Assembly (NCBI GenBank): GCA_958295835.1
Contig: OY282378.1
Span: 248,001-312,000, forward strand
Origin: an uncultured Gammaproteobacteria bacterium
GTDB lineage: Bacteria; Pseudomonadota; Gammaproteobacteria; HK1
Length of the DNA: 64,000 bases
Reading direction: 5' to 3'
Shown: positions 34,725 to 45,110 of the stretch, piece by piece
How positions within the stretch are numbered: position 1 is the first letter of the stretch
How the letters are laid out: every line of letters starts with the position of its first letter
The notes under the pieces: model-generated
The model's database searches: none
Seen by the model: the letters and a program-made list of their open reading frames with translations, nothing else
Told to the model about the DNA's origin: nothing
Translations under genes and position numbers: made by a program

Positions 34725-36199
34725 ACGGCGTTGACGTAGAGAGGATGCGTAGCGCACTGGCGGAGTTGCCGGACGGAACCAGCCATGGTGAAGCGCCGAG
34801 CCTCCGGGACGTCTATTTCCCGCAATCCCACTTGAAGGCGTTGCACCCCGACGTGCTCGTCGTCACGGGCATGCGTGGCGCCGGCAAGACGTTTTGGTGG
34901 AGCGCCTTGCAGAATGAAGCGGTGCGCCAGTTGATGGATCAGCGGTACGCGCGCGCGAAGTTGAGCGGGAACACCGTCCTGCGTACGGGATTCGGCGTGC
35001 GGCCGGCGGCGGACGAGTATCCGGGCAAGGACGTCCTCAAGCGACTCTTGCAGGAAGGGACGGAACCCAGGTTGATCTGGCGAGCGGTGCAGGCGTGGCA
35101 GGTCGCACGGCAGGACGACCCGCTCCGATGCAGGGACGACTGGGCGTCTCGCACGGCTTATGTTCGGGAACATCCGGAGATGATCGATCGCTTGTTCGAG
35201 AAGGAAGACGCCAGGCTGAACGAAGAAGGCCGCCACTTCGTCGTGCTCTACGATGCCCTGGATCGCGCCGCGGACGAATGGAGAGCCATGTACCGGATCA
35301 TTCGCGGGCTGCTTCAGACGGCCCTCGACATGCGTTCCTACCGGAGGATACGCATGAAGATCTTCCTTCGTACCGATCAGTTCGACAAGGCGGAGATCGG
35401 CGACTTCCCGGATGCGTCCAAGGTGCTGTCGTCCACCGTCGAGCTGGGTTGGCCGCGTCACGAGCTCTACGGACTGCTTTGGCACCGCCTGGGCAATGCG
35501 GAGAGCTTCTCGAAGAGTGTCCGCGCGGCACTCCACCGATCGGCATTCGGCAATGGCGATAACGAGTGGCGACGGCTAATGGTCGACGGCCACGGCTTTT
35601 GGCGGGTTCCCCGGTCGTTGGTGTCCGACGAAACGATCCAGCGGAGGACCTTTCATTCCATTACCGGAGGGTGGATGGGCAAGGATCGTCGACGAGGGTT
35701 CCCGTACACGTGGATTCCAAACCATCTGGGTGACACGAAAGGAAAGGTCAGCCCACGTTCGTTCATCGCCGCCTTGAAATCGGCGGCTGAGGACACGAAA
35801 GATCAGCATGTCGGTCACGGCTACACCCTTCATTACGACAGCATCAAGCGGGGCGTGCAGAGAGCGTCCGAGATCCGCGTGGCGGAGCTGAAGGAGGACT
35901 ATCCGTGGGTGGACCGATTGTTGAAAAGCCTGCATGGCATGGTGACGCCCTGCGACTTCGCCGATATCGCCGAGCGGTGGGCCGAGCGGGATGCCCTGGA
36001 GCGCTTGTGCGATGAAGTCGAGTTCATGGATGTCAAGTTGCCGCCCAGCCGCATCGAGGAAGGCCCAGACGGTGTACGCCTGGACCTCGAGTCGCTGCAT
36101 GTGTTCCTGCGAATGCACGATGGCCGGGTAAACGTCCCGGACGTGTTCAGGATCGGCTACGGCCTGGGCCGTCGCGGGGGCGTGCGACCGGTCCAGTAG
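34721..36199 (+). CDS. P-loop ATPase partner of the KGGVGR cassette
   Basis: A 492-residue protein starting at a GTG that overlaps the preceding stop. Walker A is GMRGAGKTFWW (residues 50-60) and Walker B is FVVLYDALDRAADEW (about 173-187). Between them lies a long helical insert. The C-terminal half has no domain I recognise; FGNGDNEWRRLMVDGHGFWR and VSPRSFIAALKSAAEDTKDQ are distinctive. It resembles STAND/Sll1717-like NTPases found in defence loci. No signal peptide or membrane helix, so cytoplasmic. Function is inferred only from association with the KGGVGR ATPase and the HEPN-like gene. Confidence 0.75.
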   Translation: MNGVDVERMRSALAELPDGTSHGEAPSLRDVYFPQSHLKALHPDVLVVTGMRGAGKTFWWSALQNEAVRQLMDQRYARAKLSGNTVLRTGFGVRPAADEYPGKDVLKRLLQEGTEPRLIWRAVQAWQVARQDDPLRCRDDWASRTAYVREHPEMIDRLFEKEDARLNEEGRHFVVLYDALDRAADEWRAMYRIIRGLLQTALDMRSYRRIRMKIFLRTDQFDKAEIGDFPDASKVLSSTVELGWPRHELYGLLWHRLGNAESFSKSVRAALHRSAFGNGDNEWRRLMVDGHGFWRVPRSLVSDETIQRRTFHSITGGWMGKDRRRGFPYTWIPNHLGDTKGKVSPRSFIAALKSAAEDTKDQHVGHGYTLHYDSIKRGVQRASEIRVAELKEDYPWVDRLLKSLHGMVTPCDFADIAERWAERDALERLCDEVEFMDVKLPPSRIEEGPDGVRLDLESLHVFLRMHDGRVNVPDVFRIGYGLGRRGGVRPVQ

Positions 36200-36430
36200 C
36201 CGGAGAGACTGTCGCGCCGGTTGTGGCGCTCATTGCAGATGCTGACGCCGCATGGCGCGATCAGGCCGTGAAGCCGGCAGCAGGGGCGTGCCGCGCGCCT
36301 GGAGCTGCCAGGCAACCGGACGGATCCTCCGGCGGAGGCCGCCTCTGTGCGTCGCGTCAACCTTCTCTCCGGCCGTCCCGCTCAGAAGTCGAGGAGCTGC
36401 AGCGCCCTCATCATGAGTCCGGATTCCTGT

Positions 36431-36582
36431 AGAGCCAGGGGATCGGCGTTCCCTCCGAGTTCCTCTCCGCGCTTCCCTATCTGGCGACGATCCTCGTGCT
36501 CGTGCTCATCTCGCGAAACCGCCGGATGCAGAAGGTGAACTTCCCCGCTTCCCTCGCCAGGCCCTTCCGTCCGGGCCACTGA
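36431..36582 (+). pseudogene. Fragment of BMP-type permease 2 (C-terminus)
   Basis: The right repeat copy begins with the last 50 codons of the permease at 29656 (SQGIGVPSEFLSALPYLATI to RPFRPGH and stop). It lacks any start and the transmembrane core. Created by the cassette insertion. Confidence 0.9.
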
Positions 36583-36923
36583 CCAGCGAGGGTGAGGGTG
36601 GGCGGCGGGAAGCCCGCCTGCATTCTCGCCGCACGTGCGGTCCCGCGCGCTCGTTACGCCACCGCTTCCCAGGCCCGCTCGAAGCGGTCGAGGTTCTCCC
36701 CGGTGTAGGCGACGTAGTCGAAGTCGATCTCCGAACGTGTCTCCGAGACCATGCTCCACATCGCCTCGCGCAGCGCGGAGGCGCATTTCATCGCCGCGTA
36801 GCTCGCGAGCCGGGCCTCGCCGGGCGGCTCCCCGAAGTAGCGTTCGAGCATCCGGTGCTCCTCCCCGGCGTCCAGCGCGTTGTTCGCGGCAAGCCCGCCG
36901 AGATCGAAGAGCGGGCTGTTGAA
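36431..36923. repeat. 493-bp direct repeat flanking the inserted cassette, right copy
   Basis: This is the partner of 30425-30917. The left edge (36431, after ggattcctgt) and right edge (36923) are sharp. The copies differ at about 11 scattered positions, including synonymous changes in both genes, so they have diverged or one copy arrived from a related genome. Confidence 0.95.
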
Positions 36924-37523
36924 ACCGGCGTACTCCCAGTCGATCAGCCAGATCCGATCGCCGTCGTCGATGAAGTTCGCCGCGAGCAGGTCGTTGTGGC
37001 CGAAGACGATCTCGACCGGACCCACCACCGATTCGAGGTGAGCGGCGCGTCCGAGGAATTCGTCGATCCGCCCCGCCATCCGGCTCCCGTCCTCGCGCAG
37101 GGTCCGGGCATAGTCGCGCACCACCTGGAAGACCCAGAAGATGGGAGTCGGACCGCGGAAATGCAGCGGGATCTCCCGGTGACAACGGCCCACGGTGTCG
37201 AGGATGCGTTCGAGGCAGGCCGGCTCGCGCACGCCGGCGGGGTCGAGGGTGCGTCCGTCCACCCATCGCATCACCAGCGCTCCCGGCTCGGCGTGGACGA
37301 TCTCCGGCGAGATCCCGGCGGCATGCGCCGCTCGCGCCGCGGCCAGCTCGTTCACGCGGTACACCCCGTGCTCCGGAATGTCCTCGCCGATACGCACGAC
37401 GTAGCGCTCGCCGGCGTCCTCGACGACGAAGTTGACGTTGGTGATCCCGCCGCCGAGCGGCTCCGGCGCAACCTCGCCCTTCCAGCAGGCGAGGCGCGCG
37501 GCGCGTTCCATGTGGGTCGTCAT
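36654..37523 (-). CDS. Choline/ethanolamine-kinase-like phosphotransferase
   Basis: A 289-residue APH/choline-kinase-fold protein from ATG 37523. The N-lobe has EPLGGGITNVNFVVEDAGER and the nucleotide-binding YVVRIGE; the Brenner catalytic motif is VFGHNDLLAANFI, followed by the metal-binding IWLIDWEYAGFNSPLFDLGG. It may phosphorylate choline, ethanolamine or a related alcohol. It sits next to glycine-betaine-type transport genes on the same strand. The 3' end lies in the right 493-bp repeat, and this is the intact copy. Confidence 0.85.
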   Translation of the reverse strand: MTTHMERAARLACWKGEVAPEPLGGGITNVNFVVEDAGERYVVRIGEDIPEHGVYRVNELAAARAAHAAGISPEIVHAEPGALVMRWVDGRTLDPAGVREPACLERILDTVGRCHREIPLHFRGPTPIFWVFQVVRDYARTLREDGSRMAGRIDEFLGRAAHLESVVGPVEIVFGHNDLLAANFIDDGDRIWLIDWEYAGFNSPLFDLGGLAANNALDAGEEHRMLERYFGEPPGEARLASYAAMKCASALREAMWSMVSETRSEIDFDYVAYTGENLDRFERAWEAVA

Positions 37524-37616
37524 GAGGGGAATGCTCCTTGGGTCGATCGAGGCCCGGCTCCTGCTTCTTGCGCCACTCCGGTGGCGGGGCATGTGCCGGG
37601 TTCCAACATCAGTGTG

Positions 37617-39617
37617 TCATTCGAGACCCAGTTCCTGCTTCTTGCGCCGGGTCCAGGCGCCGATCAGGCGGTCCGGAACGATCGCGATGAATGCGACGCA
37701 CAGACCCGCCACGATACCGCGCCCGGTATCGGCCTTGGTCAGCGCGATGTAGACCTCCTGGCCGAGATCGCGGGTGCCGACGAGTGCGGTGATCACCAGC
37801 ATGCTGAGCGCCAGCATGATGGTCTGGTTGATGCCGAGCACGATCTCCGGGAGCGCGATCGGAAGCTGCACTTTCCACAACGTCTGCCGGCGCGTGCAGC
37901 CGGCCGCGGTCGCCGCTTCGACGAGATGCGCCGGAACCTGCCGGATCCCGTGCGCGGTATAGCGCACCGCGGGCGCCACCGCGTAGGCGACCACCGCGAT
38001 CAGCGCCGAGAAGTCTCCGACCCGGAACAGCATCACCACCGGGATCAGGTACACGAAGGAGGGCAGGGTCTGGAGCGTGTCGATGACCACCTGCACGACG
38101 TGGTGCACCCGATCGTTTCCCGCCGCCCAGATGCCGATCGGGATCCCGATGATCGAGGCGATCAGCACCGACACCCCGCAGAGATAGACCGTGGTCATCG
38201 ACTTCTCCCAGTTCCCCGACACCGCCATGAACAGCACCAGCGAACCGGTGAGGGTCGCGAGACGCCAGCCTCCGAGCCAGTGTCCGGCGATGGCGGCCGC
38301 GGCGACCACCGCCGGCCACGGCACGGTGGTCAGGAAGCGCTTGACCGGGATCAGGAGGTTGAACAGCAGCCAGGTCTTGGCCGCTTCCAGCGTCTCGTAG
38401 AAGTTGACGTTGATCCACTTGATGAGCGCCGACCACATCCCCGCGGTGGTGATCTCGAATCGCTCCGGATAGTCCTGCAGCGCGGGGACGGCGGCGCCCG
38501 CGATCCAGGCGATCGCAAGCACCGCGAGCGCCGCGAGCAGGAACCGGTGGCGGCGCACGAAGGGCGGTGCCGCATCGCCGTGCGACGGAGGCGGGCGGTT
38601 CGCGAACGCCTGGGAGAGCCGATCGAGCGCGATGGCGAGCAGCGTGATGGCGAGGCCGGCCTCCATGCCGTCTCCGATCCGCAGGCGCTTGAGCGAGGTC
38701 AGCACGTCGTATCCGAGGCCGCCCGCGCCGATCATCGAAGCGATGATGACCATGTTGAGCGAGAGCATGACCACCTGGTTGACGCCGACCATCAGCGAGG
38801 GGCGGGCCGACGGCACCAGCACCTTCCACAGGAGCTGCCGGCGCGAGCAGCCGGCCATGCGCCCGAACTCGACCACCTCGGCCGGCACCTGGTGCAGCGC
38901 GAGCATCGTCACCCGCACCATCGGCGGTGTCGCATAGATGACGGTCGCGATCATCGCGGCCACCGGGCCGAACCCGAACAGGAAGAGCACCGGCACCAGG
39001 TAGGCGAAGATCGGCACCGTCTGCATGAGGTCCAGCAAGGGGACGAGCGCGCGTTCGAGCCGGGGCGAGCGGAACCCCGCGATCCCGAGCAGGAGACCCG
39101 CGCCCGCGCCGATCGGCACCGCGATCGCGATCGAGGAAAGCGTCACCATCGCGCTGTCCCACTGGCCGAAGACCGCGAGGTAGAGGAACGCCCCGGCGAC
39201 CAGCGCCGCGAGGCCGAAGCCACGGGCGGAAAGCCCCATCAGCGCGCACACGGCGATCAGTGCGACCCACGGCACCCGCGGAAAGATCTCTTCCGCGTCG
39301 CGCCCGATACCGCGCGAGAAGCCCTCGGCCAGCAGGCTCTGCACGGCGCGCAGCGGCCATTCGAGCAGCCACGCGATCGAGCGGGTCAACTCCCGGAAGG
39401 TAAAGAGTCCCAGATCGAAGTCGTTGATCAGCCACTTCATGAAGTCGCTGATCCAGTAACGCAACGGGATGATCCAGGGTTCGGGCCAGACGGCTACGGC
39501 GGGGAGCACACCCCGGCCAAGGTGCGCAGCGAACGCGAAGACGAGCAACGCACTCCAGGCGATCGCGTAACGCCCCGGCCACGGAGCGCGCGGCCGGGCG
39601 TGTAGCGTCGCGGTCAC
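37617..39617 (-). CDS. Fused double permease of a glycine betaine/proline-type ABC transporter (ProW-ProW)
   Basis: A 666-residue membrane protein made of two ProW-type permease units in tandem. The first has its conserved loop near GRMAGCSRRQLLWKVLVPSA and GVNQVVMLSLNMVIIASMIG; the second near TAAGCTRRQTLWKVQLPIAL and GINQTIMLALSMLVITALVG. A single chain would supply both halves of the translocation channel. The cognate ATPase gene has been reduced to the remnant at 39614, and the binding protein is at 39927. Unless an ATPase is supplied from elsewhere, the system is probably not functional. Confidence 0.88.
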   Translation of the reverse strand: MTATLHARPRAPWPGRYAIAWSALLVFAFAAHLGRGVLPAVAVWPEPWIIPLRYWISDFMKWLINDFDLGLFTFRELTRSIAWLLEWPLRAVQSLLAEGFSRGIGRDAEEIFPRVPWVALIAVCALMGLSARGFGLAALVAGAFLYLAVFGQWDSAMVTLSSIAIAVPIGAGAGLLLGIAGFRSPRLERALVPLLDLMQTVPIFAYLVPVLFLFGFGPVAAMIATVIYATPPMVRVTMLALHQVPAEVVEFGRMAGCSRRQLLWKVLVPSARPSLMVGVNQVVMLSLNMVIIASMIGAGGLGYDVLTSLKRLRIGDGMEAGLAITLLAIALDRLSQAFANRPPPSHGDAAPPFVRRHRFLLAALAVLAIAWIAGAAVPALQDYPERFEITTAGMWSALIKWINVNFYETLEAAKTWLLFNLLIPVKRFLTTVPWPAVVAAAAIAGHWLGGWRLATLTGSLVLFMAVSGNWEKSMTTVYLCGVSVLIASIIGIPIGIWAAGNDRVHHVVQVVIDTLQTLPSFVYLIPVVMLFRVGDFSALIAVVAYAVAPAVRYTAHGIRQVPAHLVEAATAAGCTRRQTLWKVQLPIALPEIVLGINQTIMLALSMLVITALVGTRDLGQEVYIALTKADTGRGIVAGLCVAFIAIVPDRLIGAWTRRKKQELGLE

Positions 39618-39765
39618 GCGGGCCTCTTCTCCGGCATCGCCGGAAGGGCTTCACGGTCGAAAAGGGTCCGGCCCGCGGTGAGACCGATCAGCCGCGATAC
39701 GCGACACACCAAGGTCGGTTTGCCGGGTCTCGACGGCCCCATGATCACGAAGCCTCGTCCTCCCG
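39614..39765 (-). pseudogene. proV-like ATPase remnant
   Basis: Between the binding protein and permease genes, one frame reads GFVIMGPSRPGKPTLVCRVS, RLIGLTAGRTLFDREALPAM and MPEKRPA, then a stop overlapping the permease start. It matches the ProV segment around Walker A (xFVIMGLSGSGKST...NRLIEPT.G.VL.DG), but the P-loop reads GPSRPGKPT, with Gly and Ser/Thr positions changed. Only about 45 of some 400 codons remain, and signature and Walker B regions are gone. Confidence 0.72.
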
Positions 39766-39926
39766 GACGTGCAGGCCCGCGCCGCGCATCGCACCGATCG
39801 GGTCTGTGGTCGCGTGGTCCGGAATCGGCGGACATCAAGGGCTCGCGACGATTCGGCGGGAATGCGCGGGCCGCCGGACGGCAGCCCGCGCCGCGGGTTC
39901 GGACAACGGACCGGCAGACGGTCGGA

Positions 39927-40877
39927 CTATTGCGTCCAGGCCATCCAGCGGTCCTTGTTCTTCTCCATCCAGGCCGCCACCACCTCGTCGACGCTCTTGC
40001 CGTCGAGGTCCACCCGGCCGACCATCGCACCCATTTCCTGGTTGGTGATCCTGAAGTTGCGAACCGCCTGATAGGCATTCGGCCATTTTTCCTCGCCGCC
40101 CTTCCAGCCGACCTTCTTGATCCAGCCGCGCGGCTTGCCGCAGTCGTATGCCTTGTCGGGGTTCATGCCCCACTTCGGGTCCTTGTAGCACTCGTCGGTG
40201 TAGCGCGGAAAATCGACCCACTCGCCCTCGTACTTGATGGGCGCCCAGTGCGGCGTATAGATCCAGAGCAGGATCGGCGCCTGTCGCTGCACCGCGGATT
40301 CGAGCTCGGCGAAGAGCGCCGCGTCGGTGCCGGCGTGCACGACTTCGTAGTCGAGACCAAGCGCATCGGCGCGCTCGTCGTCGTAACCGCCCCAGGTGAC
40401 CGGACCGCCGAGATAGCGGCCCTTCGGATGGGTCTCCGGCGTGGCGAACGTCTCCGCGCACCCGTTGAGCGCCTTCCAGTCGGGCAGTCCCGGGCATTTC
40501 TCCTTCATGTACATCGGATACCACCATTCCTCGATCGCGACCATGCCGGTCTCGTCGAGATCGACCGTCTTGCCGGTCGCGAGCGACGCCTCCATCGCGT
40601 CCTTGCCGGTGGTCTCCCATATCTCCATCGCGACGTGCAGATCGCCGCTCTCCAGGCCCGCGAACTGCGCGATGTAATCGGCCTGCACGTACTCGACGTT
40701 GTAGCCCATCTCATCGAGCACCGCGCCCATGATGTGGGTGGTGATGTACTGGCCGGTCCAGTCGTGGATGGTGAGCTTGATCGGATCCTTCGACTCCACG
40801 GCCGCCGTGGTCGCCGAGCCGGCGAGCCCCACCGCGGCCAGCATTGCCATCGTGAGCCACATGGCAGGTTTCTTCAT
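39927..40877 (-). CDS. Glycine betaine/proline-type ABC transporter substrate-binding protein (ProX/OpuAC family)
   Basis: A 316-residue periplasmic protein from ATG 40877, with a signal peptide (MKKPAMWLTMAMLAAVGLAG, cleavage near ATTAA). OpuAC features are IKLTIHDWTGQYITTHIMGA, LESGDLHVAMEIWETTGK and the Trp-rich VAIEEWWYPMYMKE plus ILLWIYTPHWAPIK, residues that form the aromatic box for quaternary amines. It is encoded upstream of the fused permease with the proV remnant between. Ligand probably betaine, carnitine or proline betaine. Confidence 0.88.
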   Translation of the reverse strand: MKKPAMWLTMAMLAAVGLAGSATTAAVESKDPIKLTIHDWTGQYITTHIMGAVLDEMGYNVEYVQADYIAQFAGLESGDLHVAMEIWETTGKDAMEASLATGKTVDLDETGMVAIEEWWYPMYMKEKCPGLPDWKALNGCAETFATPETHPKGRYLGGPVTWGGYDDERADALGLDYEVVHAGTDAALFAELESAVQRQAPILLWIYTPHWAPIKYEGEWVDFPRYTDECYKDPKWGMNPDKAYDCGKPRGWIKKVGWKGGEEKWPNAYQAVRNFRITNQEMGAMVGRVDLDGKSVDEVVAAWMEKNKDRWMAWTQ

Positions 40878-41140
40878 CGTCTCTCTCCTTTCCTGGTCGG
40901 GGATGGGCATCATACCTTTCAGAGCCGCAGGCCGGAGCGCAAGGAGGCGAGGCAGCGGAGGATCGCCGCCTTCACTGCCGCGCAGATCGGTGGCCGCGAT
41001 ACGCCGACGATGGACGCCGGCTTGACGACTGCCTGCGTCGCGCTCATCCCCGCGGAAGGTGGAGGGCCGCCGGCTCCGTGATCCGTCGTCCCCGTTGCCG
41101 GGACGGGCGGCCGTCTCGCGACGGCGGGCGGCACTCGCTA
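40878..41140. other. Upstream region of proX-like gene to IS630 copy 1
   Basis: 263 bases with no supported gene. The left part should contain the promoter of the proX-like gene (gaaaggagagag ribosome site before 40877). The right part ends in the CTAG target of the IS630 element at 41138-41140. Confidence 0.4.
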
Positions 41141-42869
<1,729 letters not shown>

Positions 42870-43050
42870 TGACCGACATCGTCCCGCCCAAGGAGCGGCT
42901 CGCCGCGACCCAACCCTGAGCAGGGCGGCGGGGGCGGTCCGGCAGGGCCGCTTCAGCCTCCCCCTCCCCGGCCACGAGCCCCCGCGCCAGGAGCGGGAAG
43001 GAAGCCAAGTGCGGAGGAGCCTTCGCCGCCGCGCGCGCGTCCCGCGGAGA

Positions 43051-44040
43051 TCAGGGCGCCGACCAGCAGGGAAGCAGGTCCCCCGGCTCCGGGGTCGCGT
43101 GACGGACGCCGCGGGCGATCGCCCGCGCGAGGCAGAGCGAAGCGGCGTGGCCGATGGCGAGGAGGCCGGCGTCCCCGGAGGGCGGCGCGCCGGTTCCGCT
43201 CGAAGCCGCAAAAACGAGGTCGCCGTCGAAGGGGGTGTGCGCGGGAACCACCGCCCTCGCGATCCCGTCGTGAGCCGCGATCGCCATCCGCTGCGCCTCG
43301 CTCTTCGTGAGGCTCGCGTTCGTCGCGACGATCGCGATGGTGGTGTTGGCGCCGTGGGCGAGCGCACCCGGCTTGCCGAGAAAGGTCGCCCCGACGGCCG
43401 GCGCCCGATCGGGGAGCCCCGCTCCCCCGAGCTCGTCCCCGATCTCGAACGGGGCGGCCCAGAACTTCCGGCTGCCCGGCACCGTCACCGACCCCACCGG
43501 GTTCGCGGCGACGAGGGCGCCGACGGTGACCCCGTTCCCGATTTCGAGGGACGCCGAGCCGAGGCCGCCCTTGATGTTCGCGGTGGTCGCCCCCGCCCCC
43601 GCGGTGCCGAGCGCGAAGTCCCGCCACGCGTTCCCGAGCGCGCGCCGGCCGAGGGCTCGGTACGGGTTCTCGTCCCACTCCTTGTCGCCGCCGTTTAGAA
43701 GGTCGAAGAGAATGGCGGCGGGGACGATGGGGACCCGGACCGCCCCCACCTCGAATCCGCACCCGGCGGCGGCGAGAGTGTCGGCGGCCCCGGACCCGGC
43801 ATCGAGCCCGAAGGCGGAGCCGCCGGAGAGAACGAGGGCATCCACCCGCGTGCCGGGCGCCCCGCCCATGACGTGCACCGCGGCGGTAAACGGCTCCTCG
43901 GCGGTCAGCACCGTGGTCCCGGATTTGAGCGCGGGGTCCGCCGTGTTCCCGACGAGGAACCCCTCTACGTCGGTAATGAGGTTGCGCGGCCCGGGCTTCA
44001 AGCGGCGCACTCCCCGCAATCTCGCCGAGTACGAAGGCAC
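43051..44040 (-). CDS. P1-family peptidase (DmpA/BapA-like N-terminal nucleophile aminopeptidase)
   Basis: A 329-residue Ntn-type hydrolase of the DmpA family, which removes N-terminal or beta-amino acids from peptides and amides. Family segments are LITDVEGFLVGNTADPALKS, ALVLSGGSAFGLDAGSGAAD, AGATTANIKGGLGSASLEIG and TTIAIVATNASLTKSEAQRM; maturation by self-cleavage before a Ser/Thr is expected from the family. Start is a GTG at 44040; a start nearer GPRNLITDVEGF is possible. No signal peptide. It lies alone between an IS630 copy and the HNH gene. Confidence 0.85.
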   Translation of the reverse strand: MPSYSARLRGVRRLKPGPRNLITDVEGFLVGNTADPALKSGTTVLTAEEPFTAAVHVMGGAPGTRVDALVLSGGSAFGLDAGSGAADTLAAAGCGFEVGAVRVPIVPAAILFDLLNGGDKEWDENPYRALGRRALGNAWRDFALGTAGAGATTANIKGGLGSASLEIGNGVTVGALVAANPVGSVTVPGSRKFWAAPFEIGDELGGAGLPDRAPAVGATFLGKPGALAHGANTTIAIVATNASLTKSEAQRMAIAAHDGIARAVVPAHTPFDGDLVFAASSGTGAPPSGDAGLLAIGHAASLCLARAIARGVRHATPEPGDLLPCWSAP

Positions 44041-44216
44041 GGTTGTTTCATGCTGACCGATCCACGCTCCCGATTACGGTCGCCACGTCCCCGCTCGAAC
44101 GCCACGCAGACCCAATTCGGACCTCCGGAAGAATCCAGAGTCAGTCAGTCTCGACTATATTTGCGTTCTCTGTCAAACTCCCGCCGGGTGGAGCCATTTT
44201 CACGGAGCGCGGACCA

Positions 44217-44951
44217 ATGCCAGTACTCGTCGAAGACAACGAAGATTGGGGAGGTTGGGGTGGCTTGGAGCGAATCGATATCAATATCGAAGACCCGCAG
44301 GAGGTTGACAGCACATGTCAGCTTTACATAGATAATAAATGGGTAACATATCAAGTTACTACCAAAGTAGAAAGAAAAAATAGAGGTGTTGTCAAGTATC
44401 ACATTCACTATACTGAGGAAAAAAATGGAGCTATAATTAGTGAATACGGAGAGAATGAGTTCATATGGGGAACTCATATTTTGATTTTGGAAAAGAATAA
44501 AGATTCCGGAGAATCGCTCTGGAAGAACGAGAAGGGTCCGGGGTGGAGATTAGAAAAACTGATTGGAGAAAAGCAGCCCAGAATCACCACGACAAAGCTT
44601 CAACGGGCCCAGGCCGAATTCAGAAAAATGTTGCTAGCGACCTACGGTTGCTGTGCGCTGACAGGCGAAACCCGTCGGGAAGCGTTGGAGGCGGCGCATA
44701 TTGTGCCGGTCAAGTGCCGCGGTCAGGAAGTTCTTCCCAATGGCATCCTGCTGCGCGCCGACTTGCACCGTATCTACGATGCTGGTGGATTCGACATTTG
44801 CCCGAAAACCGGTGTCGTTCTTGTGAATCAATCACTTGTGGACAAACCGTATAAATCTTGCGATTTGAAGAACACCAAAGTTTCGGAAAATATACTTCCC
44901 CGGATTGCCGAAGCGCTCCGGAAAAGAGCCAACCCGCGATCGGAACGGTAG
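44217..44951 (+). CDS. HNH endonuclease with AT-rich N-terminal region
   Basis: A 244-residue protein from ATG 44217 (MPVLVEDNEDWGGWGGLERI). The C-terminal HNH fold is LEAAHIVPVKCRGQEVLPNG followed by ILLRADLHRIYDAGGF, with the H, N and H in place; a Cys pair precedes it (TYGCCALTG). The N-terminal about 110 residues have no domain I recognise and are clearly AT-rich compared with all neighbours, a sign of recent transfer. It may be a restriction-like nuclease; no methyltransferase partner is nearby. Confidence 0.82.
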   Translation: MPVLVEDNEDWGGWGGLERIDINIEDPQEVDSTCQLYIDNKWVTYQVTTKVERKNRGVVKYHIHYTEEKNGAIISEYGENEFIWGTHILILEKNKDSGESLWKNEKGPGWRLEKLIGEKQPRITTTKLQRAQAEFRKMLLATYGCCALTGETRREALEAAHIVPVKCRGQEVLPNGILLRADLHRIYDAGGFDICPKTGVVLVNQSLVDKPYKSCDLKNTKVSENILPRIAEALRKRANPRSER

Positions 44952-45008
44952 GTCCCGGAAACTCCGACCCCGAGCGGGTGCCGGCGAAACCGAACCTTGG
45001 GAGAACCC

Positions 45009-45110
45009 GATGAAGAACCACGAAAGTTGGCGGAAGCCTCCGCGGTAGAGACGCAGCGGCTCGAGGACGACGGGGCGATCCCCAACAACCCGGAGCTCCC
45101 GCTTCTCGTC
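45009..45110 (+). pseudogene. Possible N-terminal fragment of a cupin-family gene cut by IS630
   Basis: A short frame ends in ETQRLEDDGAIPNNPELPLL V at the IS630 target site; the PNNPxLPLLVY pattern is typical of small cupin proteins. Nothing matching the cupin continuation follows the IS on the right, so the remainder was deleted. Weak, motif-only support. Confidence 0.3.

Noticed and set aside
36200..36430. Attachment site or integrase relic at the right edge of the cassette
   Set aside because: No integrase, tRNA or short core duplication is visible; the only boundary repeats are the 493-bp copies.
40940..41080. Possible transposase fragment beside IS630 copy 1
   Set aside because: A few codons looked IS5-like (RRYTDDG-type reading), but the frame is too short and carries no catalytic motif.
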